32,861 nucleotides of DNA, taken from positions 1-32,861 of the forward strand of contig CAZDKO010000021.1 of the NCBI GenBank assembly GCA_964506075.1, written 5' to 3'. Under the pieces are notes generated by a model. That model did not search any database, had not been told where the DNA came from, and was given only the letters and a program-made list of their open reading frames with translations. Origin of the DNA: CAZDKO01 sp964506075 [NCBI: uncultured bacterium] (GTDB taxonomy: Bacteria > CAZDME01 > JAYEMH01). Positions 1 through 8,951 of the stretch are shown piece after piece (positions within the stretch are counted from its first letter, which is position 1; each line of letters opens with the position of its first letter). Made by a program: the position numbers and the translations under genes.

Positions 1-1107
1 CATTAAAGCTATCGTCAGAGGTGAAACATCGTATTCCAAAACCTCTCCGCTATAACGAACCTTCACTTCATTAATTCTTCCGTCCAGCAATTGGGCCTGA
101 AGTAACCCCAGTTTTTCAGATAGAGCCAGATATGGTTGAATGGCTTTTAAAACCTCCGGGTCCAGAGAAGGTAAATTAGCCGCATTACGAACATTACCTT
201 TAAAAGCATCCACTATTTGCTGAGCAATCTCTACGGCTACAGTTACCTGGGCCTCTTCAGTAGAAGCACCCAGATGCGGAGAAGCTATTACCTCCGGTTT
301 TTCTAATAACGGATTATCAACGGGTGGTTCTTTTTCAAAAACATCCAGTGCCGCACCGGCTACCTTCCCTTCCTCTATAGCCTTTAATAAAGCCTTTTCA
401 TCAACAATTCCTCCCCGGGCACAATTAATGATTCTTACTCCCTTTTTCATCAGAGAAAAAGCTTTCTCTCCTACAATATACTTGGTTTCTTCAGTCAAAG
501 GAATATGGACGGTGATAAAATCGGCTTGTTTAAACAAATCATCTAATTCCACTAACTGAACGCCTAACTTTTCCGCCTTGTCCAGACTGATAAACGGATC
601 CGAAGCGATAACGGTCATGCCAAAAGAAAGCATTCTCCTGGCTACTTCGGTTCCGATTCTTCCCATCCCAATTATTCCCAGAATCTTTCCGAAAAGCTGA
701 GTACCGGTATATTTCTTTCTGTCCCATTTCTTTTCTAAAAGAGAAAGATACGCCTGAGGAATATTTCTGGCTAAAGCTAAAATTAAACTTATTGTTTGTT
801 CAGCCGTAGAAATAGTATTCCCCCCGGGGGTATTCATCACAATAATTCCTTTTTTGGTCGCTTCTTCTAAATTCACATTATCAAGCCCCACTCCGGCCCG
901 GCCGATAATCTTCAGATTCTTTCCCGCTTCAATAATTTCTTTGGTGACCTTGGTACTGCTCCGAACTACTAATCCGTCATAATCTTTTATAGTTTCTTTT
1001 AATTCTTCAGGCGACAACTTAGTTTTAACATCAACCTGGAGACTTTTTTCTTTTTTAAGAATTTCTAAACCAGCCTCGGCTAAAGAATCACTGACTAAGA
1101 TTTTCAT
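1..1107 (-). CDS. serA: D-3-phosphoglycerate dehydrogenase, C-terminus cut by window edge
   Basis: Oxidises 3-phosphoglycerate to 3-phosphohydroxypyruvate with NAD+, the first step of serine synthesis in the cytosol. The open frame runs 369 codons from ATG 1107 to base 1 without a stop, so the regulatory C-terminal part (rest of the ASB domain and any ACT domain) lies outside the window. Visible are the N-terminal substrate-binding half (starting MKILVSDSLAEAGLEIL), the Rossmann dinucleotide loop GIIGMGRIG near residues 144-152, the NCARGG segment with the catalytic Arg near 240, and ASPHLGAST with the catalytic His near 285. A strong Shine-Dalgarno sequence (AAGGAGG) lies just upstream of the ATG. 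The next gene upstream is a class V aminotransferase, a natural partner for the second step of serine synthesis. A TATAAT promoter lies in the 82-base gap between them. Confidence 0.96.
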   Translation of the reverse strand, partial: MKILVSDSLAEAGLEILKKEKSLQVDVKTKLSPEELKETIKDYDGLVVRSSTKVTKEIIEAGKNLKIIGRAGVGLDNVNLEEATKKGIIVMNTPGGNTISTAEQTISLILALARNIPQAYLSLLEKKWDRKKYTGTQLFGKILGIIGMGRIGTEVARRMLSFGMTVIASDPFISLDKAEKLGVQLVELDDLFKQADFITVHIPLTEETKYIVGEKAFSLMKKGVRIINCARGGIVDEKALLKAIEEGKVAGAALDVFEKEPPVDNPLLEKPEVIASPHLGASTEEAQVTVAVEIAQQIVDAFKGNVRNAANLPSLDPEVLKAIQPYLALSEKLGLLQAQLLDGRINEVKVRYSGEVLEYDVSPLTIALM

Positions 1108-1158
1108 TTCTATCCTCCTTCTAAATTATGTCCAAAAGATAAAATTTTAAAAATATGA

Positions 1159-1187
1159 ATTATACCGCTCTCTGACATTTTTATGAA
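1159..1187 (-). promoter_or_regulatory. Probable sigma-70 promoter of serA
   Basis: On the minus strand TTCATA (1187-1182) and a perfect TATAAT (1164-1159) are separated by 17 bases. Transcription would start near 1152 and leave a leader of about 45 bases before the serA ATG. It would let serA be transcribed separately from the aminotransferase upstream. Confidence 0.6.
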
Positions 1188-1189
1188 CT

Positions 1190-2323
1190 TTAACCTAACA
1201 TTCCCTCGGCAGTTTTCCTGCCTATCCCCGGTTCTACTTTAAAACCCAATTCATTTAATTCTTTTTCAATAGCTGAAATAGCTTCAAGAAGCTCAAACTT
1301 CTTTATATAACCCATATGAGCGATTCTAATAATTTTACCTTTAAGTTGTTCCTGTCCCCCCGCTACCCAGATCCCGTAACGGCGGCGTAAATTTTTGATT
1401 AAAATATCTCCGTCTATACCATCCGGAAGTTTTATCGCCGTAACGCTGATAGCCGGAGATTGCGGCGCTAATAATCCCAGACCCATCGCCTGGGCGGCCT
1501 TTCGGGTAGCTTCAGCAAAATCCTTCTGTCTTTGTAAAACCTTTTCTAAACCTTCATTCTTAATCAAGTTTAACCCTTCCCGTAAAGCCAAGACCAAAGT
1601 TACCGGTGGTGTCCAGGGGCTGTTGGCTTTTCCCTGGGCTTTGCGGGCCTTTTTAAAGGAAAAATAATACTTGGGAAGATTTGATTTTTCTACCATCTGC
1701 CAGGCTTTTTCACTGACGCTGGCAAACGCCAGTCCCGGAGGAGTCATTAATCCTTTCTGAGAACCGGATACCACCACGTCAACCTTCCATTCATCAGTTT
1801 TTAAAGCCATAGCCGCTAAACTACTGATAGCGTCAACCACCAGCACCGCCTCCGTAGCATTAACCACTTTGGCAATCGCTTCTACGTCAGTCTCTACCCC
1901 CGTAGAAGTTTCACAGTGAGTGATAAAAACGGCCTTAATATCAGGATTCTCTTTTAATTTTTTTTCAATGTCTTTCGGGTCGACTGCTTCTCCCCAGGTT
2001 ACGTCAATAAAAATCGTTTCGATTCCATAAGCCTGAGTAATCTCTCCCCAGCGCTCACCAAATTTTCCCCCGCGAACGACCAGGGCTTTTTCCCCGGAAG
2101 ATAAAATATTAGTAACCGAGGCCTCCATGGCCCCGGTTCCCGAAGACGAAAAAAGCAAAATCTCATTTTGGGTTTCAAAAACATATTTTAAACCTTCAAT
2201 AACTTCGGCAAAAATATCCTGAAATTCTTTGGTCCGGTGATGAATTATAGGACGCGCCATAGCCTCTCTTGAACTTTCAGGTATGGGGGTTGGCCCGGGA
2301 GTTAAAAGGTAAAATTTTTCCAT
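1190..2323 (-). CDS. Class V (PLP-dependent) aminotransferase, serine/alanine-glyoxylate or phosphoserine type
   Basis: A 377-residue fold-type I PLP enzyme of the family that includes alanine-glyoxylate and serine-pyruvate/glyoxylate aminotransferases. Family marks are the N-terminal LLTPGPTPIP (residues 6-15), RPIIHHRTKEF (24-34), the cofactor-binding Asp in VVDAISSLAAM (D164) and the Schiff-base lysine in SGSQKGLMTPPG (K190). The length is full for the family. A Shine-Dalgarno (AAGGAGGAA) precedes the ATG. It sits directly upstream of serA in the same direction. In several lineages without classical SerC this family is thought to supply phosphoserine or serine transamination, so that role is inferred here from context; a glyoxylate-linked role is the alternative. 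Substrate is not decidable from sequence alone. Confidence 0.9.
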   Translation of the reverse strand: MEKFYLLTPGPTPIPESSREAMARPIIHHRTKEFQDIFAEVIEGLKYVFETQNEILLFSSSGTGAMEASVTNILSSGEKALVVRGGKFGERWGEITQAYGIETIFIDVTWGEAVDPKDIEKKLKENPDIKAVFITHCETSTGVETDVEAIAKVVNATEAVLVVDAISSLAAMALKTDEWKVDVVVSGSQKGLMTPPGLAFASVSEKAWQMVEKSNLPKYYFSFKKARKAQGKANSPWTPPVTLVLALREGLNLIKNEGLEKVLQRQKDFAEATRKAAQAMGLGLLAPQSPAISVTAIKLPDGIDGDILIKNLRRRYGIWVAGGQEQLKGKIIRIAHMGYIKKFELLEAISAIEKELNELGFKVEPGIGRKTAEGMLG

Positions 2324-2363
2324 TGTTTCCTCCTTAAAGTTTAAATAGATTAATGATAGCTGA

Positions 2364-4727
2364 TTATTTTTTATTTTTAAAAATGAGCGCTTCCTTTAAC
2401 ACTTCATCCATATGTTCCACCAAAACAAAATTCATGACTCGACGAATCTCCGCCGGGATTTCCTCCAAATCCTTTTCATTTTCTCTGGGTAAAATTACTT
2501 TTTTAAGTTCCGCGCGGTGAGCCGCTAAAACCTTTGATTTAATACCTCCAACGGGAAGAATTTTACCCCGCAGGGTAATCTCTCCGGTCATAGCCACTTG
2601 TTTGGAAACCTTTTTTTTAGTCAAAGCCGAAATTAAAGCGGTGGCCATAGCAATACCGGCTGAAGGCCCGTCTTTAGGAATTGCTCCTTCAGGAATATGA
2701 ATATGAATATCAATAGAACGATAGAAATTTTCATCAAGCCCTAAATCTTTGGCTTTGGAACGGGTATAACTTAAAGCCGCTTGAGCAGATTCACGCATCA
2801 CTTCGCCTAACTTTCCAGTCAGAGTTAAATTTCTCCTCCCTTTGAGAATAGAAACCTCGATATCCATCACTTCTCCCCCGACTTCAGTCCAGGCTAAACC
2901 CTGAGCCACGCCGACTTCATCATTTTCCGTTCCTTTCTTTAAGTTAAATTGCGGCGGCCCTATAAATTTTGATAGATTTTGATTAGTCACTTTAACTTTA
3001 ATTCTATTGCCTTTACTTACGAGTTCTTTAGCAACCTTACGGCATATACTGGAAATTTCTCTTTCTAAATTTCTGACCCCGGCTTCCCGGGTGTAACGAC
3101 GAATGACAGTTAAAATGGCCTGTGAAGAAATAACCATGTTATCTTTACTTAATCCATTAGCCGCTAATTGTTTAGGTACCAAATAGAGCTCAGCAATTTT
3201 AAGTTTCTCCCATTCGGTATATCCCGGTAATTTAATAATTTCCATCCGGTCCTGTAAAGGAACGGGGATATTGGGTTGAAGATTGGCCGTGGTAATAAAC
3301 ATGGTATCAGAAAGGTCAAAATCAACCTCTAAATAATGGTCACTAAAAGCATAATTTTCTTCCGGATCAAGCACTTCCAACAGCGCCGCTGAAGGGTCAC
3401 CCCGAAAATCCATGCTCATCTTATCTACTTCATCAAGAAGAAAAACCGGATTTCTTGTTTTGGCTTTCTTAATGGACTGGATAATTCTACCCGGCATGGA
3501 ACCGATATAGGTCCGGCGGTGTCCTCTAATTTCTGCTTCGTCACGTACCCCCCCTAAAGAAACACGCACAAAATTTCTTCCTAAAGCCCGGGCAATAGAT
3601 TTAGCCAGGGAGGTTTTCCCGACCCCCGGCGGTCCGACAAAACAAAGAATCGGTCCCTTCATCTTTACAACCAGTTTCCTCACGGCCAGATATTCCAGAA
3701 TTCTCTCTTTAACTTTTTTTAATCCGTAATGGTCTTCGTTTAAAATCTTTTCAGCCTCTTTAATATCCAGTTTATCAGCGGTTAAATTTGACCAGGGTAA
3801 AGATATTAACCAGTCTAAATAATTCCTTATTACCGCTGACTCTGGAGAAGCTGACATCATTTTTCCCAGCTTATCCAGCTCTTTCAAAGCTTTCTCTTCA
3901 GCTTCTTTACTCATTTTGGCATTGAGAATTTTATCTCTTAATTCCTGAATTTCATTTTCCTCGTCCTTCTTACCCAGTTCAGCCTGAATAGCTTTCATCT
4001 GTTCCTGGAGATAATATTCTTTCTGGGTTTTTTCAATATGGTGACGGACTTTCCCCTGAATCTTTTTTTCAATTTGAAGAATTTCAATTTCCGCATTCAG
4101 GAGTTCATAGATTTTCTTAAGTCTGGAAATAGGCTCGAACATTTCCAGTATCTTTTGTTTCTCCTCTAATTTAATTTGAAGATGACCGGCGATAGAATCA
4201 GCTAACTGCCCCGGGTATTTAACACTCTTAACAGACATAAAAGTCTCCGGCACCAGACGGGGATTAAGTTTAACATAATTTTCAAACTGTGAAATGACCG
4301 TGCGCATTAAAGCTTCTATTTCTAAATTAACGTCTTGACTTTCTTCTTCCATTGATTCAACCGCAATCTGGAAAAACTTATTTTCCGGCAAAAACTGCTT
4401 AATCTTAAAACGGCATATCCCTTCAATTAAAATTTTAACCGACCCGTCAGGGAGCCGTAAGAATTGTAATATTTCCGCTAATGTCCCCACCTGATATATG
4501 TCCTCAGGTTTAGGATCATCAATTCTAATCGCTTTTTGAGTCGCCAAAGCCAATAAATTATCCTTACCGGCGGCCTGTTCCAAGGCTTCAACGGATTTTG
4601 GTCTTCCCACTAAAAGAGGAACAACTGTATAAGGAAAAACAACAATATCCCGGACAGGAAGCAAAGGAAAATTGGTTATCGTTTTAAGCCTCGTTTTATT
4701 CTTGTTTAACTTTGAGCGAATATCCAT
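2364..4727 (-). CDS. lon: ATP-dependent protease Lon (LonA type)
   Basis: A soluble homohexameric AAA+ serine protease that degrades misfolded and regulatory proteins. All three parts are present in 787 residues: the N-terminal LON substrate-binding domain (about 18-215) followed by a coiled coil (215-290), the AAA+ module with Walker A GPPGVGKT (365-372) and Walker B FLLDEVDK (429-436), and the C-terminal protease domain with the Ser-Lys dyad S689 (in DGPSAG) and K732 (in [13 protein letters not shown]). The spacing of the dyad, 43 residues, is the same as in E. coli Lon (679/722). The gene starts 18 bases after the leuS stop and has only a weak Shine-Dalgarno, so it is probably co-transcribed with leuS. 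No CIRCE or other heat-shock operator is visible in that short gap. Confidence 0.97.
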   Translation of the reverse strand: MDIRSKLNKNKTRLKTITNFPLLPVRDIVVFPYTVVPLLVGRPKSVEALEQAAGKDNLLALATQKAIRIDDPKPEDIYQVGTLAEILQFLRLPDGSVKILIEGICRFKIKQFLPENKFFQIAVESMEEESQDVNLEIEALMRTVISQFENYVKLNPRLVPETFMSVKSVKYPGQLADSIAGHLQIKLEEKQKILEMFEPISRLKKIYELLNAEIEILQIEKKIQGKVRHHIEKTQKEYYLQEQMKAIQAELGKKDEENEIQELRDKILNAKMSKEAEEKALKELDKLGKMMSASPESAVIRNYLDWLISLPWSNLTADKLDIKEAEKILNEDHYGLKKVKERILEYLAVRKLVVKMKGPILCFVGPPGVGKTSLAKSIARALGRNFVRVSLGGVRDEAEIRGHRRTYIGSMPGRIIQSIKKAKTRNPVFLLDEVDKMSMDFRGDPSAALLEVLDPEENYAFSDHYLEVDFDLSDTMFITTANLQPNIPVPLQDRMEIIKLPGYTEWEKLKIAELYLVPKQLAANGLSKDNMVISSQAILTVIRRYTREAGVRNLEREISSICRKVAKELVSKGNRIKVKVTNQNLSKFIGPPQFNLKKGTENDEVGVAQGLAWTEVGGEVMDIEVSILKGRRNLTLTGKLGEVMRESAQAALSYTRSKAKDLGLDENFYRSIDIHIHIPEGAIPKDGPSAGIAMATALISALTKKKVSKQVAMTGEITLRGKILPVGGIKSKVLAAHRAELKKVILPRENEKDLEEIPAEIRRVMNFVLVEHMDEVLKEALIFKNKK

Positions 4728-4745
4728 TGTATCTTACCTGGGTGA

Positions 4746-7235
4746 TTAACTCTGCATTTTTACTACTAAATTGACCAGTTTTTTCGGGATAATAATAGTT
4801 TTAACAATTTCCTGATTGGCTACCCATTTTTTGATTTTATCCTGGCTGAAAATTATATCTTTTATCTCTTCTTCAGTTAAACCCGTCTGCACTTCTAACT
4901 TATCCCTGACTTTACCATTAATCTGAATGACCAGGGTAATTTTTTCATCCTGAATAAAATCTGGGTTAAAAGCCGGCCAGGTTTCTTTAAAAATACTGTC
5001 TTTTCCCCCTAATTTTTCCCATATTTCCTCGGAAATATGAGGCACAAAAGGAGAAAGAAGCAAAACGGCCACTTTTAAAGACTCCAAAACAACGGGATTT
5101 TCAACTAAAACCAAATTATTTTTAGAATCTTTGAAAGTAAAGGTATAAATCAGATTGATTAACTCCATAATAGCGCTGATAGCCGTATTGAAATGAAATC
5201 TTTCAATATCTCCGGTAACTTTTTTGATAGTCTTATGTAATTTTTTTTCAAGCTCATTCACTAAGTTGGGGAAATTTACATTGAGTTCTTCCGGAATCTC
5301 TATTTCGTACTTAAAATTCACCAGACGCCAGACCCGGTTTAAAAACCGAAAGGCACCGTTTATTCCCTGGTCACTCCATTCCAAATCCTGCTCCGGCGGG
5401 GCACTAAAAAGAATAAACAGCCTCGCTGTATCTGCTCCGTACCGTTCAATTATATCGTCCGGGTCAACCACGTTACCCTTGGATTTAGACATTTTGTACC
5501 CGTCTTTAATAACCATTCCCTGAGTCAGCAAGTTAGAAAAAGGCTCTTTGACTTTAACCAGACCTAAGTCAGAAAGAAATTTATGGATAAACCTGGCGTA
5601 TAAAAGGTGCATGACCGCGTGTTCTACGCCCCCGATATATTGGTCAACCGGCATCCAGTAGTTAGCCTTTTCAGAAGAAAAAAGAGAATTCCTGTTTCCC
5701 GGATCAGTAAATCTTAAAAAATACCAGGAAGAATCAACAAAGGTATCCATGGTATCAATTTCCCGACGGGCCTGGGTGCCGCACTTAGGGCAGGCGGTAA
5801 AATAAAATTCTTTATCGGTGGCTAAAGGTGAAATTCCGTTTTTGTAAACAAATTCTACCTGCCGGGGAAGATTTACCGGTAAATCTTTTTCGGGTACGGG
5901 AACGGTCCCGCATTTTTCACAATAAATTATAGGGATGGGAGTTCCCCAGTAACGCTGTCTGGAAATACCCCAGTCTTTAAGGCGATAATGAACCTGACGT
6001 TTCCCTATTTTTTTGTCCTCCATCCAGAGAGCTATTTTCTCTTTGGCTTCGGTGCCGAAAAGCCCGTTGAATTGCCCGGAGTTAATGAGCTCACCCTCAT
6101 CTTCATAAGCTTCCTTCATGGTGTCTACGTTTAAATTATGCTCTTTATTCTGAATCACCACCCGCATCGGAAGTTTATATTTCCGGGCAAACTCAAAATC
6201 CCGCTGGTCATGAGTAGGAACAGCCATAACCGCACCCGTTCCGTACTCCATTAAAACATAATTGGCAATCCAGATGGGAATTTTTTCTTCATTTACCGGA
6301 TTAACAGCGTATCTGCCGGTAAAAACTCCCTCTTTCTCCAAATCAATCACGGCGGCAACATTTTTTCTTTCTCTTTTCACTTTCTCGATAAAAGCTAAGC
6401 CTTTTTCTTTTTGTTCTTTTAGCAGTTCTAAAGCCATTGGATGCTCAGCCGATAAAACCAGATATGTAGCTCCAAAAATAGTATCCTGACGGGTAGTAAA
6501 AACCGGAATTGTTTCCCTTCCCTCCAAAATCCTGAAATAAATTTCTACCCCTTCACTCCGGCCGACCCAATTCTGCTGCATAATTTTAACTTTATCCGGC
6601 CAGCCGTTCAGTTGAGATAAATCATTCAGTAAATCTTCCGCATAACTGGTGATTTTAAAAAACCATTGTTTTATCTCCTTTGACTCCACCAGTGAACCGC
6701 ATCGCCAGCAATTTCCCCCTTCAACCTGTTCATTGGCTAAAACCGTAGTACACTCAGGGCACCAGTTAACAGCAGCCATTCTCTGATAAGCTAATCCCTT
6801 TTTATAAAGCTGTAAAAAAATCCACTGGTTCCATTTATAGTACTCCGAGTCAGCCGTGCTTATTTCTCTTTGCCAATCATAGGCAAATCCCATTTTTTTA
6901 AGTTGCTGTCTCATATAACCGATGTTATCATCCGTCCACCGGGCCGGATGGATATTTTGTTTAAGGGCCGCATTCTCTGCCGGTAAACCAAAAGCATCCC
7001 ATCCCATCGGATGAAGTAAATCCCAGCCATTCATTACCTTATAACGGCTCATTACATCACCGATACTGTAATTCCTTACATGTCCCATATGAATTCTTCC
7101 AGAAGGATAAGGAAACATTTCCAATAGATAATATTTATGTTTTAGAGTTTTTATTTCTCTATTGAGGAAAGACTGTGTTTCCCACTTCTTCTGCCATTTT
7201 TTTTCTATTTTCTTAAAGGGATAGTTCTTTTCCAT
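4746..7235 (-). CDS. leuS: Leucyl-tRNA synthetase
   Basis: Charges tRNA-Leu with leucine in the cytosol (class Ia). With the ATG at 7235 the protein has 829 residues and begins MEKNYPFKKIEKKWQKKWE, the usual start of bacterial LeuRS. The HIGH motif is HMGH (49-52) within FPYPSGRIHMGH, and KMSKS is at 581-585. Zinc-type Cys pairs are CPEC/CWRC (159-180) and CEKC/CPKC (439-485). The CP1 editing domain is intact, with the Thr-rich TTRQDTIFGATY (247-258) and the GTGAVMAVPTHDQRDFEFA region (332-350). The frame stays open up to a TTG at 7307, which would add 24 residues (leading into KPHMEK...). Neither start has a clear Shine-Dalgarno, and the ATG is preferred on family alignment. A promoter lies at 7370-7398. 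Confidence 0.96.
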   Translation of the reverse strand: MEKNYPFKKIEKKWQKKWETQSFLNREIKTLKHKYYLLEMFPYPSGRIHMGHVRNYSIGDVMSRYKVMNGWDLLHPMGWDAFGLPAENAALKQNIHPARWTDDNIGYMRQQLKKMGFAYDWQREISTADSEYYKWNQWIFLQLYKKGLAYQRMAAVNWCPECTTVLANEQVEGGNCWRCGSLVESKEIKQWFFKITSYAEDLLNDLSQLNGWPDKVKIMQQNWVGRSEGVEIYFRILEGRETIPVFTTRQDTIFGATYLVLSAEHPMALELLKEQKEKGLAFIEKVKRERKNVAAVIDLEKEGVFTGRYAVNPVNEEKIPIWIANYVLMEYGTGAVMAVPTHDQRDFEFARKYKLPMRVVIQNKEHNLNVDTMKEAYEDEGELINSGQFNGLFGTEAKEKIALWMEDKKIGKRQVHYRLKDWGISRQRYWGTPIPIIYCEKCGTVPVPEKDLPVNLPRQVEFVYKNGISPLATDKEFYFTACPKCGTQARREIDTMDTFVDSSWYFLRFTDPGNRNSLFSSEKANYWMPVDQYIGGVEHAVMHLLYARFIHKFLSDLGLVKVKEPFSNLLTQGMVIKDGYKMSKSKGNVVDPDDIIERYGADTARLFILFSAPPEQDLEWSDQGINGAFRFLNRVWRLVNFKYEIEIPEELNVNFPNLVNELEKKLHKTIKKVTGDIERFHFNTAISAIMELINLIYTFTFKDSKNNLVLVENPVVLESLKVAVLLLSPFVPHISEEIWEKLGGKDSIFKETWPAFNPDFIQDEKITLVIQINGKVRDKLEVQTGLTEEEIKDIIFSQDKIKKWVANQEIVKTIIIPKKLVNLVVKMQS

Positions 7236-7369
7236 ATGCGGTTTATCGGCGTTTAAATTTTTAAAATAGAGTAAAAGGGGTTCTCTCAAGCTTCTGACTT
7301 TTTCCAACCACCCACCGGGTAGGCTAAAAACAGCAATATCTACTTTTTTAAGTGGAGTTTGAAGGACGT

Positions 7370-7398
7370 ATTATAACCTAAACAAGGTATAAAGACAA
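7370..7398 (-). promoter_or_regulatory. Sigma-70 promoter of the leuS-lon unit
   Basis: On the minus strand TTGTCT (7398-7393), a 17-base spacer and TATAAT (7375-7370). The start site would be near 7363, giving a leader of about 128 bases to the leuS ATG. The leader has no recognisable T-box motif. A short GC-rich hairpin (CTACCC/GGGTGG with a 3-base loop) lies at about 7308-7322, just before the alternative TTG. Confidence 0.7.
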
Positions 7399-7426
7399 GA
7401 GAAAAAGTATACCTAACCCTTAATCT

Positions 7427-8584
7427 TTACTTTTTTCTTAAAAACAACCGACCAAATATGTCTCCCAGATGCTTGCTTACTCCCCCGCTGGCTTTCCGGG
7501 TACTGTCTAAAAGGGTGCTGCTTAAATTTAATCCCGGCAAACGGTTAAAAAACTCCCGCGTTTTTGCCTCCGATATATCGGTACTTAAAGTGTAAGTAGG
7601 TTGATAGATGGTTCCTCCAAGGCGAACCATTAACTCTATCTTTCCGGAACCGCCTTCCAAAAACTCTCCAATTCTAATAATAGAGGCGCCGTCTTCATCC
7701 TTAGCTTTTAAGGTATAATCGTTAATAACTAATTTGGAAATGCCGATAAGATTATTTCTCTCGCATTTAATCCGGGAATAAATATCGGCCCGGCCATTTT
7801 CTACCTCCAGAAAAGAAAGAGCTGAAGCATAATAAGGAGAAAAATGGACTAAAGGGATATTACGGACGACCAATTCTACCGAACCGCTGATTATTTTCTT
7901 CTCCGGATAAGCCAGTTTACCCTGGATATCGAAATTCATCGGCGGTTCACTTTTCACACCCCCTCTGATAATGAAAAAAGTCTCCAGTTCTTTATCCCGC
8001 AGCCAATGGATAAAATTGGTTATCCCGATATCTACCCCTTCGGCGACGGTGGAATAAGGCTTACCTTTTTCATAGTCAAAGATGTTTATTTTAGCATTTT
8101 TTATCAACACCTTTTTTATAAAAAGGCCTTTATTAATAGCCAACGGTGTTTTATCTTTACCGGAAATACCTAAAGCGCCAGCCGTTAGACCTTCTTTAGA
8201 ATAAAGAAAAGATAAATTAGAATTGCCCTCCCCCATATAATCAATATTTATCTCCGGGTTAAACATAACCAATTGCTTCAAAACAATTATTTTTTTCTGA
8301 AAAAGAAAATTACCCTCTATTATTATTTTGTCTGCTTTTAAAAGATAGGGACTGGGAAAGCCGGGGGGATTTTTAATTTCCACATCCCTAATTGTCGCCC
8401 GGCTAAAAATAAAATCAACTCCTAAATTCTGGATTTTAACCGGCTGGTTAAAAACGTCAGTTAATCCCTCCTCTAATTTTGGTTTTAAAAAGCGGCTTTT
8501 AAAAAGATTAACCGGTATTGCCAGAACAAGAATAATAACTATGACGACAGCAAGCCAGGTTAATAATTTACGTCCTTTTTTCAT
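7427..8584 (-). CDS. AsmA-like (AsmA/DUF748-type) inner-membrane-anchored protein
   Basis: A 385-residue protein with a short basic N-terminus and one membrane segment (about residues 7-27, LLTWLAVVIVIILVLAIPVN) followed by a beta-rich periplasmic domain. The region after the membrane segment has the AsmA/TamB-superfamily look: VFNQPVKIQNLGVDFIFSRA, then IKNPPGFPSPYLLKAD (near 70-85) and FNPEINIDY (near 108). Family members are thought to act in outer-membrane assembly or in bridge-like lipid transport between membranes; the role here is unknown. The ATG at 8584 is preferred over a TTG two codons upstream because an AGGA Shine-Dalgarno lies 7 bases before it. It is upstream of leuS in the same direction but separated by a 190-base gap with its own promoter, so it is probably a separate unit. 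Confidence 0.75.
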   Translation of the reverse strand: MKKGRKLLTWLAVVIVIILVLAIPVNLFKSRFLKPKLEEGLTDVFNQPVKIQNLGVDFIFSRATIRDVEIKNPPGFPSPYLLKADKIIIEGNFLFQKKIIVLKQLVMFNPEINIDYMGEGNSNLSFLYSKEGLTAGALGISGKDKTPLAINKGLFIKKVLIKNAKINIFDYEKGKPYSTVAEGVDIGITNFIHWLRDKELETFFIIRGGVKSEPPMNFDIQGKLAYPEKKIISGSVELVVRNIPLVHFSPYYASALSFLEVENGRADIYSRIKCERNNLIGISKLVINDYTLKAKDEDGASIIRIGEFLEGGSGKIELMVRLGGTIYQPTYTLSTDISEAKTREFFNRLPGLNLSSTLLDSTRKASGGVSKHLGDIFGRLFLRKK

Positions 8585-8601
8585 TCTCAATTCCTGTAGA
8601 G

Positions 8602-8814
8602 ACGGTTAAGCGGTTAATTGATGACTGGTGAGATAACGAAAATTAAATAAAGAATTAAGGATTAAGACGTTCGCTACGCTCACTCTAAGAATTAAGTTTT
8701 TCTACTACTTACTTCTTAATTCTTAATCCTTAGTTCTTACTACTTAAAACTGGCAAACCGGCAAACCTAATTAACCAATCACCCTTTAAATAATTAACCA
8801 CTCACCAATTAACC
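8602..8814. repeat. Intergenic inverted-repeat element between the AsmA-like gene and tRNA-Ala
   Basis: This stretch has no gene. It holds nested repeats: 8650-8667 (AAGAATTAAGGATTAAGA) is the reverse complement of 8721-8738 in 17 of 18 bases; AAGAATTAAG recurs directly at 8687-8696; GGTTAATTG at 8612-8620 is mirrored by the reverse complement GGTTAATTGGTGAG at 8801-8814; and TTAACCAATCACC (8771-8783) recurs as TTAACCACTCACC (8794-8806). A GC-richer island, TTCGCTACGCTCACT (8670-8684), sits in the central loop. The architecture resembles a short non-coding MITE- or REP-like genomic repeat. No transposase and no clear target-site duplication is seen. Confidence 0.6.
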
Positions 8815-8816
8815 TA

Positions 8817-8845
8817 TTGACAATGTTTTTTTAAAATGTTATATT
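8817..8845 (+). promoter_or_regulatory. Sigma-70 promoter of tRNA-Ala
   Basis: Perfect TTGACA (8817-8822), a 17-base spacer and TATATT (8840-8845), ending 20 bases before the first base of the mature tRNA. Confidence 0.8.
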
Positions 8846-8865
8846 GCTTAAGCTTTTTAAAAACC

Positions 8866-8941
8866 GGGGCAGTAGCTCAGCTGGGAGAGCGTCGGTTCGG
8901 CATACCGGAGGTCACGGGTTCGATCCCCGTCTGCTCCACCA
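8866..8941 (+). tRNA. tRNA-Ala (anticodon GGC), CCA encoded
   Basis: A 76-base cloverleaf. The acceptor stem is GGGGCAG (8866-8872) with CTGCTCC (8931-8937), containing the G3:U70 wobble pair that defines alanine tRNAs; discriminator A73 is 8938 and CCA is encoded at 8939-8941. The D-stem is GCTC/GAGC, the anticodon stem TCGGT/ACCGG (with a T27-G43 wobble), and the T-arm ACGGG-TTCGATC-CCCGT. The anticodon loop reads TCGGCAT, so the anticodon is GGC (8899-8901) and position 33 is C (8898) instead of the nearly universal U. Everything else looks functional. No clear terminator follows; the convergent small gene ends 10 bases downstream. Confidence 0.93.
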
Positions 8942-8951
8942 AAGAAAATAT

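Noticed and set aside
7236-7363. T-box riboswitch upstream of leuS
   Set aside because: No T-box sequence, no leucine specifier stem and no terminator hairpin before leuS can be seen.
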